A stretch of DNA of 64,000 bases from Aestuariivirga sp. (GCF_020252395.1 NZ_JADCDB010000008.1:17182-81181); one strand, 5' to 3'. Counted from the first letter of the stretch, positions 8,197-17,618 are shown. Numbers and translations: made by a program. Notes: generated by a model not told the origin, from the sequence alone.

Positions 8197-9467
8197 GCCG
8201 CCCCCGCGATCACATGGGCATAGCTGCCCATCACGCGTACACGCCGCAAGCCCATGTTCTCCAGAGGGTTTCCCGCTGCGTCCCGGGCGGCGAACAACCG
8301 GTCCGCAGCGCCCTCGCTCACCAGCGTCGAATAGTGGAACTCATGCGCCATCAGCTTGGCCGTCCATGGTCCGTCCGTTAGCGGCTCCAACTGCCGGTAG
8401 CCGAGGTGCAGCTTGCGCTTCTCGAAACTCGTGACCAGCGGCAGGACCCCCGCCATGCCATGCGCCATGCCCTTGGAATCAATCAGGCTTTCGCCCAACA
8501 CCATGTAGCCGCCGCACTCGCCATAGACGATCCCCCGGTGGCTGCGAAGGCCATCGAGGAAACGCAGATTGCCTGCGATCCGCCCGGCATGCAGCTCCGG
8601 ATAGCCGCCGGGCAGGAACACCGCCTCCGCTGTCGCTTCCGGCGCTTCGTCAGCCAGCGGCGAGAAGAAGCTGAGGGACGCCCCCTGCCGCCGCCAGCCA
8701 TCCAGCAAGTGCCTATAGCAAAAAGAAAAAGCATCGTCCCGTGCAACGGCCACGGACTGCGCCAGGGGCGGCAACAACCGCGCGCCTTCACCACCGTGAA
8801 GTGGCCGCGCCAGGTCGAGAATCCGCTCCAGCGCCGCCCGGTGGTTCACCCGCAGCGCGGCCGCTTCGATGAAAGCGTCTAAGTCCTTGTTTTCCTCTGC
8901 CTGCACCAGCCCGAGATGGCGCGACGGCCAGGCCAGCGTGTCGTCGTTGCGCAGCGCTATCAGCACCTGATCGCCCAGTGCTTCGCGCAGCAACAGCTCG
9001 TGGCGCTCGCTGGCGGTGCGGTTCAGGATCGCGCCCGCCAGGTCCAAGTCCTTGCGATAGCTAGCGAAACCATGCACGAGAGCGGCCGCCGACTGCGCTT
9101 GGCGCCGACAGTCGAGGGCGAAGATCACTGGCAGCCCCAGCATCACGGCGAGATCGGCAGTCGAGCCCTTCGCGCCCTGGGGCCCGTCGAACAGACCCAT
9201 GACGCCCTCGATGATCACGAGGTCCGCATCGCGTGCCAACTCCTCCGCCAAGCCCTTGATTTGGCTTGGCGACATCGCCCAGGGGTCGAGGTTGTAGCAG
9301 GCCCTCCCGGTGGCGGCCTCGTGGAAGCGCGGGTCGATGTAGTCCGGCCCCACCTTGGCCGCAGTCACGCGCAGGCCCGCGTTGCGGAAGGCCCGCAGAA
9401 GTCCCAGCGTTATCAATGTCTTGCCGCTGCCGGAGGCGGGTGCGGCGACGACGATGGCCTTAGCCAA
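8193..9467 (-). CDS. cobB: cobyrinic acid a,c-diamide synthase
   Basis: A 424-residue enzyme (CobB/CbiA) that amidates the a and c acetate side chains of a cobyrinic acid. It has an N-terminal ATPase domain with SGSGKT near residues 12-17 and a C-terminal amidotransferase domain with Cys in GECGGYMVLG. The start is taken as TTG at 9467 because the domain begins there (LAKAIVVAAPASGSGKT), GGGAG lies just upstream, and it overlaps the cobA stop by eight bases. The upstream in-frame codons inside cobA are not protein-like. Confidence 0.9.
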   Translation of the reverse strand: MAKAIVVAAPASGSGKTLITLGLLRAFRNAGLRVTAAKVGPDYIDPRFHEAATGRACYNLDPWAMSPSQIKGLAEELARDADLVIIEGVMGLFDGPQGAKGSTADLAVMLGLPVIFALDCRRQAQSAAALVHGFASYRKDLDLAGAILNRTASERHELLLREALGDQVLIALRNDDTLAWPSRHLGLVQAEENKDLDAFIEAAALRVNHRAALERILDLARPLHGGEGARLLPPLAQSVAVARDDAFSFCYRHLLDGWRRQGASLSFFSPLADEAPEATAEAVFLPGGYPELHAGRIAGNLRFLDGLRSHRGIVYGECGGYMVLGESLIDSKGMAHGMAGVLPLVTSFEKRKLHLGYRQLEPLTDGPWTAKLMAHEFHYSTLVSEGAADRLFAARDAAGNPLENMGLRRVRVMGSYAHVIAGAA

Positions 9468-10329
9468 CCGGGTTCTCCCGCAAGGGGCCCTTGTACCAGT
9501 CGAGCAGACTCCGCCAGTCGGCGGCGCGGCCCACCACCACGATGGCCGGTGTCGGCGGTTCATTGGCCTTTACGAAGGCGCCAGCCCCGCCCAGCGTGGT
9601 CGAAACCACCTCCTGGTGCGGCATGGAGGCGTTGGACACGATGGTCACCGGGTCATCGGAGGCGCGCCCGCCCGCCATCAGCGCCGTTGCAATCTCGCCC
9701 AAGTGCTTCACCGCCATGTACATGACGATGACCGGGGAGGCCAGGGCGATGGCCTGCCAGTTCACGTTTGCGGGCATATTTCCCGTCGCATCGTGACCGG
9801 TGAGGAAAATGACGGAATGGTTGGTATCACGGTGGGTTGCGGGCATTCCGGCATAAGCCAGTCCACCAATGCCGGCGGTAATTCCGGGCACGATGCGGAA
9901 GGGGATTCTTCTGGTTGCCAGGTGCTGGCACTCCTCGCCGCCGCGCCCGAACATGAAGGGGTCACCGCCCTTCAGCCGCAACACGCGCTTGCCCGCCTGG
10001 GCGAGTTCGATGAGGCGCAGGGTTATATCCTTCTGGATGGGCGAAGGCTTGCCGCCGCGCTTGCCCGCATATTCAAGTTCGGCCCCCACCTTCACCCACC
10101 GCAGGATGTCCGGGTTCACCAGCGCGTCATAGATCACGACGTCGCAATTCTGGAGCGCGTGGAAGCACATAAGCGACATGAGGCCGGGTGCTCCGGGGCC
10201 CGCACCCACCAGCCACACCCATCCGGGTTCGAAGTTCGGGAAGGTTTCGGCATCGAGCCGGGCAAAGCCCGTCGGTTGCTCTGGCGAGCTCACCCAGTCA
10301 CCGATCCTTTTCGTTGGTCCAAGTCCCAT
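9460..10329 (-). CDS. cobA: uroporphyrinogen-III C-methyltransferase
   Basis: A 289-residue SAM-dependent methyltransferase (SUMT) that makes precorrin-2 from uroporphyrinogen III. Family marks are VWLVGAGPGAPGLMS with a glycine-rich loop, and GGDPFMFGRGGEE. There is no CysG-type oxidase/ferrochelatase domain, so it is the single-function form. ATG 10329 lies seven bases from a GTATAA hexamer, so the message may be leaderless. It is the first gene of the leftward cob operon and diverges from cbiD across 22 bases. Confidence 0.92.
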   Translation of the reverse strand: MGLGPTKRIGDWVSSPEQPTGFARLDAETFPNFEPGWVWLVGAGPGAPGLMSLMCFHALQNCDVVIYDALVNPDILRWVKVGAELEYAGKRGGKPSPIQKDITLRLIELAQAGKRVLRLKGGDPFMFGRGGEECQHLATRRIPFRIVPGITAGIGGLAYAGMPATHRDTNHSVIFLTGHDATGNMPANVNWQAIALASPVIVMYMAVKHLGEIATALMAGGRASDDPVTIVSNASMPHQEVVSTTLGGAGAFVKANEPPTPAIVVVGRAADWRSLLDWYKGPLRENPVG

Positions 10330-10336
10330 GGCCGCC

Positions 10337-10345
10337 TTATACAAT
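10337..10345. promoter_or_regulatory. shared -10-like element between cobA and cbiD
   Basis: TTATACAAT sits in the 22-base gap between the two divergent starts. Read rightward it offers TATACA, eight bases before ATG 10352, with TTGGTC upstream as a weak -35. Read leftward it offers GTATAA, seven bases before ATG 10329. Both transcripts would begin at or next to the start codon, leaving no room for a riboswitch. Confidence 0.4.
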
Positions 10346-10351
10346 GGTCTG

Positions 10352-11398
10352 ATGCGAGGAGAGAAGCCCGAAGGCGAGTTAAGGCGCGGCTGGACGACGG
10401 GCGCATGCGCAACGGCGGCAGTGAAGGCGGCATTTGCAGCATTGCGGACGGGAGAATTCCCCGATCCCGTGTCGATCACGCTACCCAAGGGCGAAACGCC
10501 AGCCTTTCCATTGGCTTTGGAGGAGAAGGGCGAGGGCTGGGCACGCGCCGGAATCATCAAGGACGCGGGCGACGACCCGGACGTGACCCACGGCTGCATG
10601 GTGGTGGCCACGGTGCGCGAGGGCGGCGAGGGCGTCCGCTTCCGGGCCGGGCCGGGCGTCGGCATGGTCACCAAAGGCGGCCTGCCGATCCCGCCGGGCG
10701 AGCCCGCAATCAACCCCGTGCCGCGCCAGATGATGCGGGATGTCATCGCCGAACTGGGCGGAACCGGCGTCGAAATCGAAATCTCCATCCCCGGCGGCGA
10801 GGTGCTGGCGCTCAAGACCTGGAATCCGCGGCTCGGCATCGCCGGTGGCCTGTCGATCCTCGGCACAACGGGGATTGTGAATCCCTTCTCTTGCGCGGCC
10901 TGGATCGCCTCCATCCACCGCGGCATCGACGTGGCGCGTGCCATGGGCCTTCGCCATGTGGCGGGCTGCACGGGGTCCACCTCCGAGGATGCCGTCCGCA
11001 ACCGTTACAAACTGCCGCTGGAGGCCATGCTGGACATGGGGGACTTCGCCGGGGGGCTGCTCAAGTATCTCCGCACCCATCCGGTGGCACGCGTCACCAT
11101 CGGCGGCGGCTTCGGCAAGATCAGCAAACTGGGGCAGGGCGCGCTGGATCTCCATTCCGGCCGCTCGCAGGTCGATCTCGACTGGCTGGCAGACCAATGT
11201 CCCGAACTGCCGCGCACCAAGGTTCTCGCCGCCAACACAGCGCAAGAAGTGCTTGAAATGGCGGGTGGAATCGATCTCGCGCAGCGCGTTGCGGCAGCCG
11301 GGCTGGCCACGGTGCGTGATGTTCTGAAAGGTGCACCGGTGGTCGCTGACGTAATCATCGTGTCGCGCCAGGGCGATATCATTGCCCATGCCGCGTGA
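10352..11398 (+). CDS. cbiD: cobalt-precorrin-5B (C1)-methyltransferase
   Basis: A 348-residue CbiD-family enzyme that methylates C1 of the corrin ring, the step done by CobF in the classical aerobic pathway. It starts with the family segment LRRGWTTGACATAA, followed by GVGMVTKGGLPIPPGEPAIN and GTTGIVNPFS. ATG 10352 is preferred; ATG 10328 is also in frame but would overlap the cobA start codon. The gene is coupled to cobK by an 11-base overlap. CbiD among CobA/CobB/CobQ-type genes suggests a mixed gene set. Confidence 0.92.
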   Translation: MRGEKPEGELRRGWTTGACATAAVKAAFAALRTGEFPDPVSITLPKGETPAFPLALEEKGEGWARAGIIKDAGDDPDVTHGCMVVATVREGGEGVRFRAGPGVGMVTKGGLPIPPGEPAINPVPRQMMRDVIAELGGTGVEIEISIPGGEVLALKTWNPRLGIAGGLSILGTTGIVNPFSCAAWIASIHRGIDVARAMGLRHVAGCTGSTSEDAVRNRYKLPLEAMLDMGDFAGGLLKYLRTHPVARVTIGGGFGKISKLGQGALDLHSGRSQVDLDWLADQCPELPRTKVLAANTAQEVLEMAGGIDLAQRVAAAGLATVRDVLKGAPVVADVIIVSRQGDIIAHAA

Positions 11399-12131
11399 CC
11401 GCATCCTCATCCTTGGCGGCACGCGCGATGCGCGCGAGATCGCCAATGCGCTGGTCGAATCCGGCCGCACTGTCGTCACCTCGATCGCGGGAGTAACGGC
11501 GCAGCCGCTGCTACCAGCGGGCGAGGTGCGCATCGGCGGTTTCGGGGGTGTTTCCGGATTGAAATCCTATATTGAGTCCAGTCAGATAGCGCTTGTTATT
11601 GATGCGACACATCCATTTGCCGCGCGCATGTCCGCGCAGGCTTTCGAGGCGTGCCGTGACTGCGGCGTTCTGCTGCTGCGCTTCTCGCGCGCGCCGTGGC
11701 TGGCGGGCGAGGGCGATCGCTGGACGGTCGCCGCCTTTGCGGCCGAGGCTGCCTCCATCCTCCCGCCTGGCGCGCGCGTATTGCTCACCAGCGGCCGCAA
11801 GGACCTCGACCCTTTTTTTGCGCGGACCGATGTTTGGGGCCTTGCCAGAATGATCGAAGAACCACCTTTAAGTCCACCGTGTAATTGGACGATTTTACGA
11901 GAGCGGCCGCCTTTCACGATCCTGGGCGAAAGGGCGCTCATGTCAAGAAATGCCATCACTCATCTGGTCACCAAGAATGCCGGCGGCAGCGCAACGGAGG
12001 CCAAGCTGCAGGCGGCACGTGAACTCGGGATTCCGGTGGTGATGATCGCCCGTCCAGCCAAGCCGGAGGTGGCAAGCTTCGGCACCTTGGATACGCTCAT
12101 GGTGGTTGTGGAAGGGGTGCTTTCTCCTTGA
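11388..12131 (+). CDS. cobK: precorrin-6A reductase
   Basis: A 247-residue NADPH-dependent reductase of the CobK/CbiJ family that reduces precorrin-6A (or its cobalt form). The N-terminus is ILILGGTRDAREIA, a nucleotide-binding loop typical of the family. Later segments DATHPFAARMS and LVTKNAGG are also family marks. It begins inside the end of cbiD, 11 bases before that stop, so the two are co-translated. ATG 11388 is preferred to an in-frame TTG six bases upstream. Confidence 0.92.
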   Translation: MPRDRILILGGTRDAREIANALVESGRTVVTSIAGVTAQPLLPAGEVRIGGFGGVSGLKSYIESSQIALVIDATHPFAARMSAQAFEACRDCGVLLLRFSRAPWLAGEGDRWTVAAFAAEAASILPPGARVLLTSGRKDLDPFFARTDVWGLARMIEEPPLSPPCNWTILRERPPFTILGERALMSRNAITHLVTKNAGGSATEAKLQAARELGIPVVMIARPAKPEVASFGTLDTLMVVVEGVLSP

Positions 12132-12251
12132 CCTGCTATCCGTTTTCCGATTGTTTTATCCTCTGACCGGGGAACTGATTTGGACCTTGGAAAGACATTC
12201 GCCGCGTGGATGGCGCATCCTGTGCCGCACAGGCCAGAAAGAGGAATCACG

Positions 12252-13298
12252 ATGAAGAACAAGCTCATAGCCCTCATGCTCGGCGCGGCCACAAGTGCGG
12301 CGATCGCCGGAACTGCAAGTGCCGGCACGCTGGACGACGTGCGCCAGCATGGCTTCGTGCAGTGCGGTGTGAGCCAGGGGCTGATGGGCTTTTCGGTGCC
12401 CGACGCGCAAAACAACTGGACCGGCATGGATGTCGATTTCTGCCGCGCCATTGCCGCCGCGGTGCTGGGCGACGCCACCAAGGTGAAGTTCACGCCGCTC
12501 ACCGCCAAGGAGCGGTTCACCGCGTTGCAATCGGGTGAAATCGACGTTCTGTCGCGCAACACCACCTGGACGATGAGCCGCGACACCTCGCTCGGCCTCA
12601 AGTTTGCCGGCATCATGTATTATGATGGTCAAGGTTTTATCGTAAATTCCAAGAAGCATCCGAATGTGAAGTCGGTGAAGGATCTTGCGGGCGCCACGAT
12701 CTGCACTCAGTCCGGCACCACGACGGAGCTCAACATCGCGGATTACTTCAAGTCCAACAAGCTCGACTACAAGCTCCTGACCTTCGAGAAGAACGACGAG
12801 GCGATTGCCGCTTATCAGGACGGGCGCTGCGACAGCTATTCGACCGACCAATCTGGCCTCTATGCCCAGAAGCTCAAGATGATGGCGCCGGACGACAACC
12901 TTGTTTTGCCGGAAATCATTTCAAAAGAACCACTTGGACCCGTCGTGCGGCAGGGTGACGATGCCTGGTTCAACGTCGTGAAATGGGTCTATTTCGCACT
13001 GGTGAATGCCGAGGAACTCGGCATCACCTCCAAGAATGTCGAAGACCTGAAGAAGACCTCGCCCAACCCGGAAGTGCAGCGCCTGCTGGGCGTTGCCTCG
13101 GCTGACGGCAAGGCGGCGGGCTTCGGCATCGGCATGGGCCTCGACGAGGGCTGGGCCGAGGCCGCGATCAAGCAGGTGGGCAATTATGGCGAGGTCTTCG
13201 ACCGCAACGTCGGAAAGGACTCGCCGCTCAAGATCGAGCGCGGCAAGAACGCGCTGTGGAAGGATGGCGGCCTGCAATATGCGCCGCCGGTTCGCTGA
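12252..13298 (+). CDS. aapJ: general L-amino acid ABC transporter, periplasmic binding protein
   Basis: A 348-residue periplasmic protein that binds amino acids for the AapQMP importer. It has a signal peptide ending at TASA (about residue 24), then the AapJ-type start GTLDDVRQHG. The core has FCRAIAAAVLG and LSRNTTWTMSRD. SD-like AGAGGAA precedes ATG 12252. It is first in a five-gene operon and is followed by a strong hairpin that probably limits read-through into the permease genes, giving an excess of binding protein. Confidence 0.93.
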   Translation: MKNKLIALMLGAATSAAIAGTASAGTLDDVRQHGFVQCGVSQGLMGFSVPDAQNNWTGMDVDFCRAIAAAVLGDATKVKFTPLTAKERFTALQSGEIDVLSRNTTWTMSRDTSLGLKFAGIMYYDGQGFIVNSKKHPNVKSVKDLAGATICTQSGTTTELNIADYFKSNKLDYKLLTFEKNDEAIAAYQDGRCDSYSTDQSGLYAQKLKMMAPDDNLVLPEIISKEPLGPVVRQGDDAWFNVVKWVYFALVNAEELGITSKNVEDLKKTSPNPEVQRLLGVASADGKAAGFGIGMGLDEGWAEAAIKQVGNYGEVFDRNVGKDSPLKIERGKNALWKDGGLQYAPPVR

Positions 13299-13317
13299 AC
13301 TATTCCAATAGGTTAGG

Positions 13318-13351
13318 AAACCCGGGGCAAGGCTCCGGGTTTCGTGTTTTT
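13318..13351 (+). terminator. attenuating terminator between aapJ and aapQ
   Basis: AAACCCGGGGC (13318-13328) pairs with GCTCCGGGTTT (13332-13342) over a three-base loop with one G-U pair, followed by CGTGTTTTT. Its place inside the operon fits partial termination, common after binding-protein genes of ABC importers. Confidence 0.75.
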
Positions 13352-13372
13352 GTGATCTGAGGTTCTTGTCCC

Positions 13373-14551
13373 ATGAGCCTTGAAGTGCCCGTGCGCCGTC
13401 CTTACCGGTCCTGGAGGAACAGCGGGCGGCTGCGCGGGATCGTGCTGCAGGCGCTGCTGTTGTTGGGGCTTGCGGCACTTTTCTACGATCTTGCTTCAAA
13501 TACCGCCGCCAACATGGCGAGCCGGCAAATCGTGTCCGGCTTCGATTTCCTGTGGCGCCGGGCGGGCTTCGAGGTCTCGTTCGCGCTCATCCCCTACAGC
13601 GGCGAGGACACCTACTTCCGCGCCCTGATGGTGGGGTTTTTCAATACGTTAGCTGTATCTGCCCTGGGCATCGTGCTGGCCACGGTGCTGGGCCTCGCCG
13701 TCGGCCTGATGCGGCTGTCGCGCAACTGGCTCGCCTTGCGCATGGCCATGGGCTACATTGAGATCGTCCGCAACGTTCCGCTGCTGCTGCAGCTGTTCAT
13801 CTGGTACCGCCTGGTGCTGACGCCGCTGCCGCCGGCGTCGGACGCGATCATGCTCGGATCGGCGTCGCTGTCGAACAAGGGCCTGACCTTGCCCGCGCCG
13901 TTGTTCGGTGATGGTGCATGGTGGTTTTGGGTTGGTTTTGGTGTTGCTGTTGTTGCAATTTGGTTGTTGTCCGGTTGGTCCAGGAAGCAACAGGATGCAA
14001 CCGGCAAAAGCATGCCGATCTGGTTGCTGTCGGTGTTGCTGCTGGTTGCTCTTCCGGTGCTGGCGCTGCTCGCGGCGGGCTGGCCGCTGACCTTTGACTA
14101 TCCGGTGAAAGGCAATTTCGGCTTTACGGGCGGAATGACGCTGGTGCCTGAATTTATGGCACTGCTGCTGGCTCTGTCTATTTACACGGCAGCCTTCATC
14201 GCGGAAGCGGTGCGGGCGGGGATCATGGCCGTCTCGAAGGGGCAGGGCGAGGCGGCGGCGGCGCTGGGCCTCCGGCCCAACTTCGCCATGCGGCTGGTGG
14301 TGCTGCCGCAGGCGCTGCGCGTGATCATCCCGCCGCTCACCAGCCAATACCTGAACCTGACCAAGAATTCCTCCCTCGCGGTGGCGATCGGCTACCCGGA
14401 CTTGGTGTCGACCGGCGGAACGATCCTTGGCCAGACCGGGCAGGCGATCGAGGTGGTGACGATCTGGATGGCTGTCTACCTGACGTTGAGCCTGCTCACC
14501 TCCGCCTTCATGAACTGGTTCAACGCCCGCCACCGGCTGGTGGGGAGGTGA
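13373..14551 (+). CDS. aapQ: general L-amino acid ABC transporter permease
   Basis: A 392-residue membrane permease of the HisM/AapQ type, longer than typical polar amino acid permeases as expected for AapQ. The EAA-like loop EAAAALGLRPNFAMRLVVLP lies near the C-terminus, before the last helices. It forms the channel with AapM. Bases 13905-14000 are an unusually G/T-rich stretch encoding WWFWVGFGVAVVAIWLLSGW, unlike the flanking GC-rich codons. The gene follows the attenuator after aapJ and ends just before aapM. Confidence 0.92.
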   Translation: MSLEVPVRRPYRSWRNSGRLRGIVLQALLLLGLAALFYDLASNTAANMASRQIVSGFDFLWRRAGFEVSFALIPYSGEDTYFRALMVGFFNTLAVSALGIVLATVLGLAVGLMRLSRNWLALRMAMGYIEIVRNVPLLLQLFIWYRLVLTPLPPASDAIMLGSASLSNKGLTLPAPLFGDGAWWFWVGFGVAVVAIWLLSGWSRKQQDATGKSMPIWLLSVLLLVALPVLALLAAGWPLTFDYPVKGNFGFTGGMTLVPEFMALLLALSIYTAAFIAEAVRAGIMAVSKGQGEAAAALGLRPNFAMRLVVLPQALRVIIPPLTSQYLNLTKNSSLAVAIGYPDLVSTGGTILGQTGQAIEVVTIWMAVYLTLSLLTSAFMNWFNARHRLVGR

Positions 14552-14555
14552 GGCG

Positions 14556-15677
14556 GTGAGCATCTCCTATGTCCGTGACCGCGACGCCCCGCTCCGGCCA
14601 CCGCCGGCCGGAACGGCGGGCCCCATCGGATGGCTGCGCGAGAATCTGTTCTCAAGCCCCGGCAACAGCCTGCTGACGGCGATCCTCGCCGTGGCGCTCG
14701 GCTACCTTGCGTGGACGATCCTCGACTGGGCCATCCTGCGCGCGGTGTGGACGGGCGTGGACCGCGAGGCTTGCGCCATCGCGAATGCCGGGGCCTGCTG
14801 GCCATTCGCCGCCGAGAAGTTCCCGCAATGGCTCTTCGGTTTCTACCCGATCGCGGAGCGCTGGCGGCCGATGCTGGCCTTCCTGATCGGGGCCGCGGCG
14901 CTTGTGCCGATGCTGATGCCGTGGGTGGGGGGCAAGACGCTGAATGCGCTGTTCTTGCTGTTCATCTATCCCGTCATCGCCTTCGAGCTGCTGGCGGGCG
15001 GGCTGCTTGGGCTCACCCCGGTCGAAACCTCGAACTGGGGCGGGCTGATGGTGACGCTGGTGGTGGCCGTCACCGGCATCGTGTTCTCGCTGCCGCTGGG
15101 CATCCTTTTGGCGCTGGGGCGGCGTTCGGAACTCCCCGTCATCCGCGCGGCCTCCATCGCCTTCATCGAGCTGTGGCGCGGCGTGCCGCTGGTGACCGTG
15201 CTGTTCATGGCGAGCGTGATGCTGCCGCTCATCCTGCCGGGCGGCGTGACGCCGGACAAGCTGCTGCGGGCGATCGCCGGCCTCTCGCTCTTCGCATCGG
15301 CCTATATGGCGGAGGCTGTGCGGGGAGGTTTGCAGGCGGTCGGCAAGGGTCAGACCGAGGCGGGGCTTGCGCTGGGCCTCAGCCGGGGCCAAGTGACGCG
15401 CAAGATCGTGCTGCCGCAGGCGCTGCGCATCTCGATCCCCAACATCGTCGGCATCTTCATCGGATTGTTCAAGGACACGACGCTCGTGCTGGTGGTCTCG
15501 ATCTATGATTTCCTCGGCATCGTCAATGCCGGGATGCAGGACGCGAAATGGGCCGCGCCGCAGACGGCCAACACCGGCTATTTCGCCGCGGCGATCGTTT
15601 ACTTCGTCTTCTGCTTCGCCATGTCGCGCTATGCGCTGTTCACCGAAAGACGCCTCGCGCAGGCGGGGAGGCGCTGA
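14556..15677 (+). CDS. aapM: general L-amino acid ABC transporter permease
   Basis: A 373-residue inner-membrane permease, partner of AapQ. The EAA loop is [20 protein letters not shown], which contacts the ATPase. The start is GTG 14556, preceded by GGGGAGGTGAGGC; no ATG fits the conserved length. It lies four bases after aapQ and its stop overlaps the aapP ATG by one base (TGATG), so the genes are translationally coupled. Confidence 0.92.
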   Translation: MSISYVRDRDAPLRPPPAGTAGPIGWLRENLFSSPGNSLLTAILAVALGYLAWTILDWAILRAVWTGVDREACAIANAGACWPFAAEKFPQWLFGFYPIAERWRPMLAFLIGAAALVPMLMPWVGGKTLNALFLLFIYPVIAFELLAGGLLGLTPVETSNWGGLMVTLVVAVTGIVFSLPLGILLALGRRSELPVIRAASIAFIELWRGVPLVTVLFMASVMLPLILPGGVTPDKLLRAIAGLSLFASAYMAEAVRGGLQAVGKGQTEAGLALGLSRGQVTRKIVLPQALRISIPNIVGIFIGLFKDTTLVLVVSIYDFLGIVNAGMQDAKWAAPQTANTGYFAAAIVYFVFCFAMSRYALFTERRLAQAGRR

Positions 15678-16414
15678 TGGCGGAGACGGCCGTCCGGTTC
15701 ATCGGCGTCAACAAGTGGTTCGGCCAGTTCCACGTGCTGCGCGACATCAACCTGGAGGTCGCCCAGGGCGAGCGCATCGTGATCTGCGGGCCCTCGGGCT
15801 CCGGCAAGTCGACGCTGATCCGCTGCATCAACCGGCTGGAGGTGCACCAGGAAGGCCGCATCATCGTCGATGGCGCCGAGATCGATGACGGCGTGAAAGC
15901 CATCGAGGAGGTGCGGCGCGACGTCGGCATGGTGTTCCAGCATTTCAACCTGTTCCCGCATCTGACGGTGCTGGAGAACTGCACGCTGGCCCCGATCTGG
16001 GTGAGGAACAGCCCCAAGCGCGAGGCGGAAGAACTCGCCATGCAGTTCCTCGAGCGGGTGCGGATCCCAGAGCAGGCGAAGAAATATCCGGGCCAGCTCT
16101 CCGGCGGCCAGCAGCAGCGCGTGGCGATCGCGCGGGCGCTCTGCATGAGGCCCAGGATCATGCTGTTCGACGAGCCGACCTCGGCCTTGGACCCCGAAAT
16201 GGTGAAAGAGGTTCTCGACACCATGGTGGCGCTGGCCAGCGAAGGCATGACCATGCTGGTCGTCACCCATGAGATGGGATTTGCCCGCCAGGTGGCCGAC
16301 CGGGTGATCTTCATGGACCAGGGCCAGATCGTGGAAGTCAATGCGCCGGAGGCATTTTTCGGCAATCCGCGGAACGAGCGCACCCGGCTGTTCCTCGGCC
16401 AGATCCTGCGCTAG
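15677..16414 (+). CDS. aapP: general L-amino acid ABC transporter ATPase
   Basis: A 245-residue ATPase that powers amino acid uptake. Walker A is GPSGSGKS (residues 38-45), the ABC signature is LSGGQQQR (141-148), and Walker B is [12 protein letters not shown] (161-172), followed by the switch His in VVTHEMG. It closely fits the GlnQ/AapP group. It overlaps the end of aapM by one base and is followed 26 bases later by a second binding-protein gene. Confidence 0.94.
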   Translation: MAETAVRFIGVNKWFGQFHVLRDINLEVAQGERIVICGPSGSGKSTLIRCINRLEVHQEGRIIVDGAEIDDGVKAIEEVRRDVGMVFQHFNLFPHLTVLENCTLAPIWVRNSPKREAEELAMQFLERVRIPEQAKKYPGQLSGGQQQRVAIARALCMRPRIMLFDEPTSALDPEMVKEVLDTMVALASEGMTMLVVTHEMGFARQVADRVIFMDQGQIVEVNAPEAFFGNPRNERTRLFLGQILR

Positions 16415-16440
16415 GTTCCGCCCAGCTTGGAGGAATCGGA

Positions 16441-17448
16441 ATGAGAGCTCTTTTCGCCGCGGCAGCGCTGCTGATCGGGATCGCAGGCGCGGCACAGGCC
16501 GCCACGCTCGACGACGTCAAGGCGCGCGGCAGCCTCAACTGCGGTGTGAACCCCAATCTGCAGGGCTTCGGCGCCAGGGATGCCGAGGGTAACTATGCCG
16601 GCTTCGACGCCGACTTCTGCCGCGCGGTCGCCACCGCGGTGCTGGGCGGCCCGGCCAAGGTCACCTTTGTGCCGCTGTCCCTGAAGGAGCGTTTCGATGC
16701 GCTGAAGTCCGGCAAGGTCGACGTGCTGGCCCGCAACACAACCTGGACCATGGACCGCGAGACGGCGATGCCGCTGCGCTTTGCCGGCGTTTCCTATTAT
16801 GATGGGCAGGGCTTCATCGTGAAGAAGCTTCTGGGGGTCACCTCCGCGCTGCAGCTGTCGGGCGCCGCGATCTGTTTCCAGACCGGCGCCACGACGGAAG
16901 CCAATGTCGAGGACTTCTTCCGCGAGAAGAACATGACCTTCGTGCCGGTGCGCTTCGAGACGCTCGACGACCTGGTGAAGGCCTTCGACGAGGGCAAATG
17001 CGATACCTTCACCACCGACGTGTCCGGCCTCTATGCGGTGCGTCTGCGGCTCAAGAACCCCGACGAGGCCATGGTGCTGCAGGACGTGATCTCGAAGGAG
17101 CCGCTAGGCCCCGCGGTGCGCCAGGGCGACGAGCAATGGCTGAACATCGTGCGCTGGACGCTCTATGCGCTGATCACGGCCGAGGAACTGGGCATCACCT
17201 CGGTCAATGTCGACGAGCAGAAGGCCACGTCCAACAACGCCGCCGTGCGCCGCCTGCTGGGCGTCAACGGCCCCGGCGGCGCGAGCATGGGTCTCGATGC
17301 CGATTGGGCGGCGCGCACCATCAAGGCCGTGGGCAATTACGGCGAAATCTTCGACCGCAACCTTGGCCCCTCGACGCCGCTCGCCATCAACCGCGGCATC
17401 AACGCGCTGTGGAACGCAGGCGGGCTGCTCTACGCGCCGCCGATGTGA
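16441..17448 (+). CDS. second AapJ-like periplasmic binding protein
   Basis: A 335-residue paralogue of the AapJ encoded at 12252. It has a signal peptide ending at AQA (about residue 20) and the same mature start, ATLDDVKARG. It also shares ARNTTWTMDRET and the ending YGEIFDRNLG. The two proteins are clearly homologous but differ throughout, so this is an old duplication that may give the same importer a different amino acid range. SD-like GGAGGAATCGGA lies before ATG 16441. It is last in the aap operon. Confidence 0.88.
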   Translation: MRALFAAAALLIGIAGAAQAATLDDVKARGSLNCGVNPNLQGFGARDAEGNYAGFDADFCRAVATAVLGGPAKVTFVPLSLKERFDALKSGKVDVLARNTTWTMDRETAMPLRFAGVSYYDGQGFIVKKLLGVTSALQLSGAAICFQTGATTEANVEDFFREKNMTFVPVRFETLDDLVKAFDEGKCDTFTTDVSGLYAVRLRLKNPDEAMVLQDVISKEPLGPAVRQGDEQWLNIVRWTLYALITAEELGITSVNVDEQKATSNNAAVRRLLGVNGPGGASMGLDADWAARTIKAVGNYGEIFDRNLGPSTPLAINRGINALWNAGGLLYAPPM

Positions 17449-17618
17449 GGCTGGACCCGCGGCAGCAAGCCCTCATCCGCCCCCGGGGCGCCGTCCTGGA
17501 TGATGGAATTCCCGGATGATTGAAGTCTGCCATTCCCGGTGAGCCGGGACGGGCGGCCTGCGCATCGATGTGGACCAGCCCGCCGCGGCGGAGCGGCCGC
17601 ATGAGAAAGAAAGGCCCC

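Noticed and set aside
9355..11256. A long rightward frame across cobB, cobA and cbiD
   Set aside because: It crosses three well-supported genes in other frames, and its translation is not protein-like.
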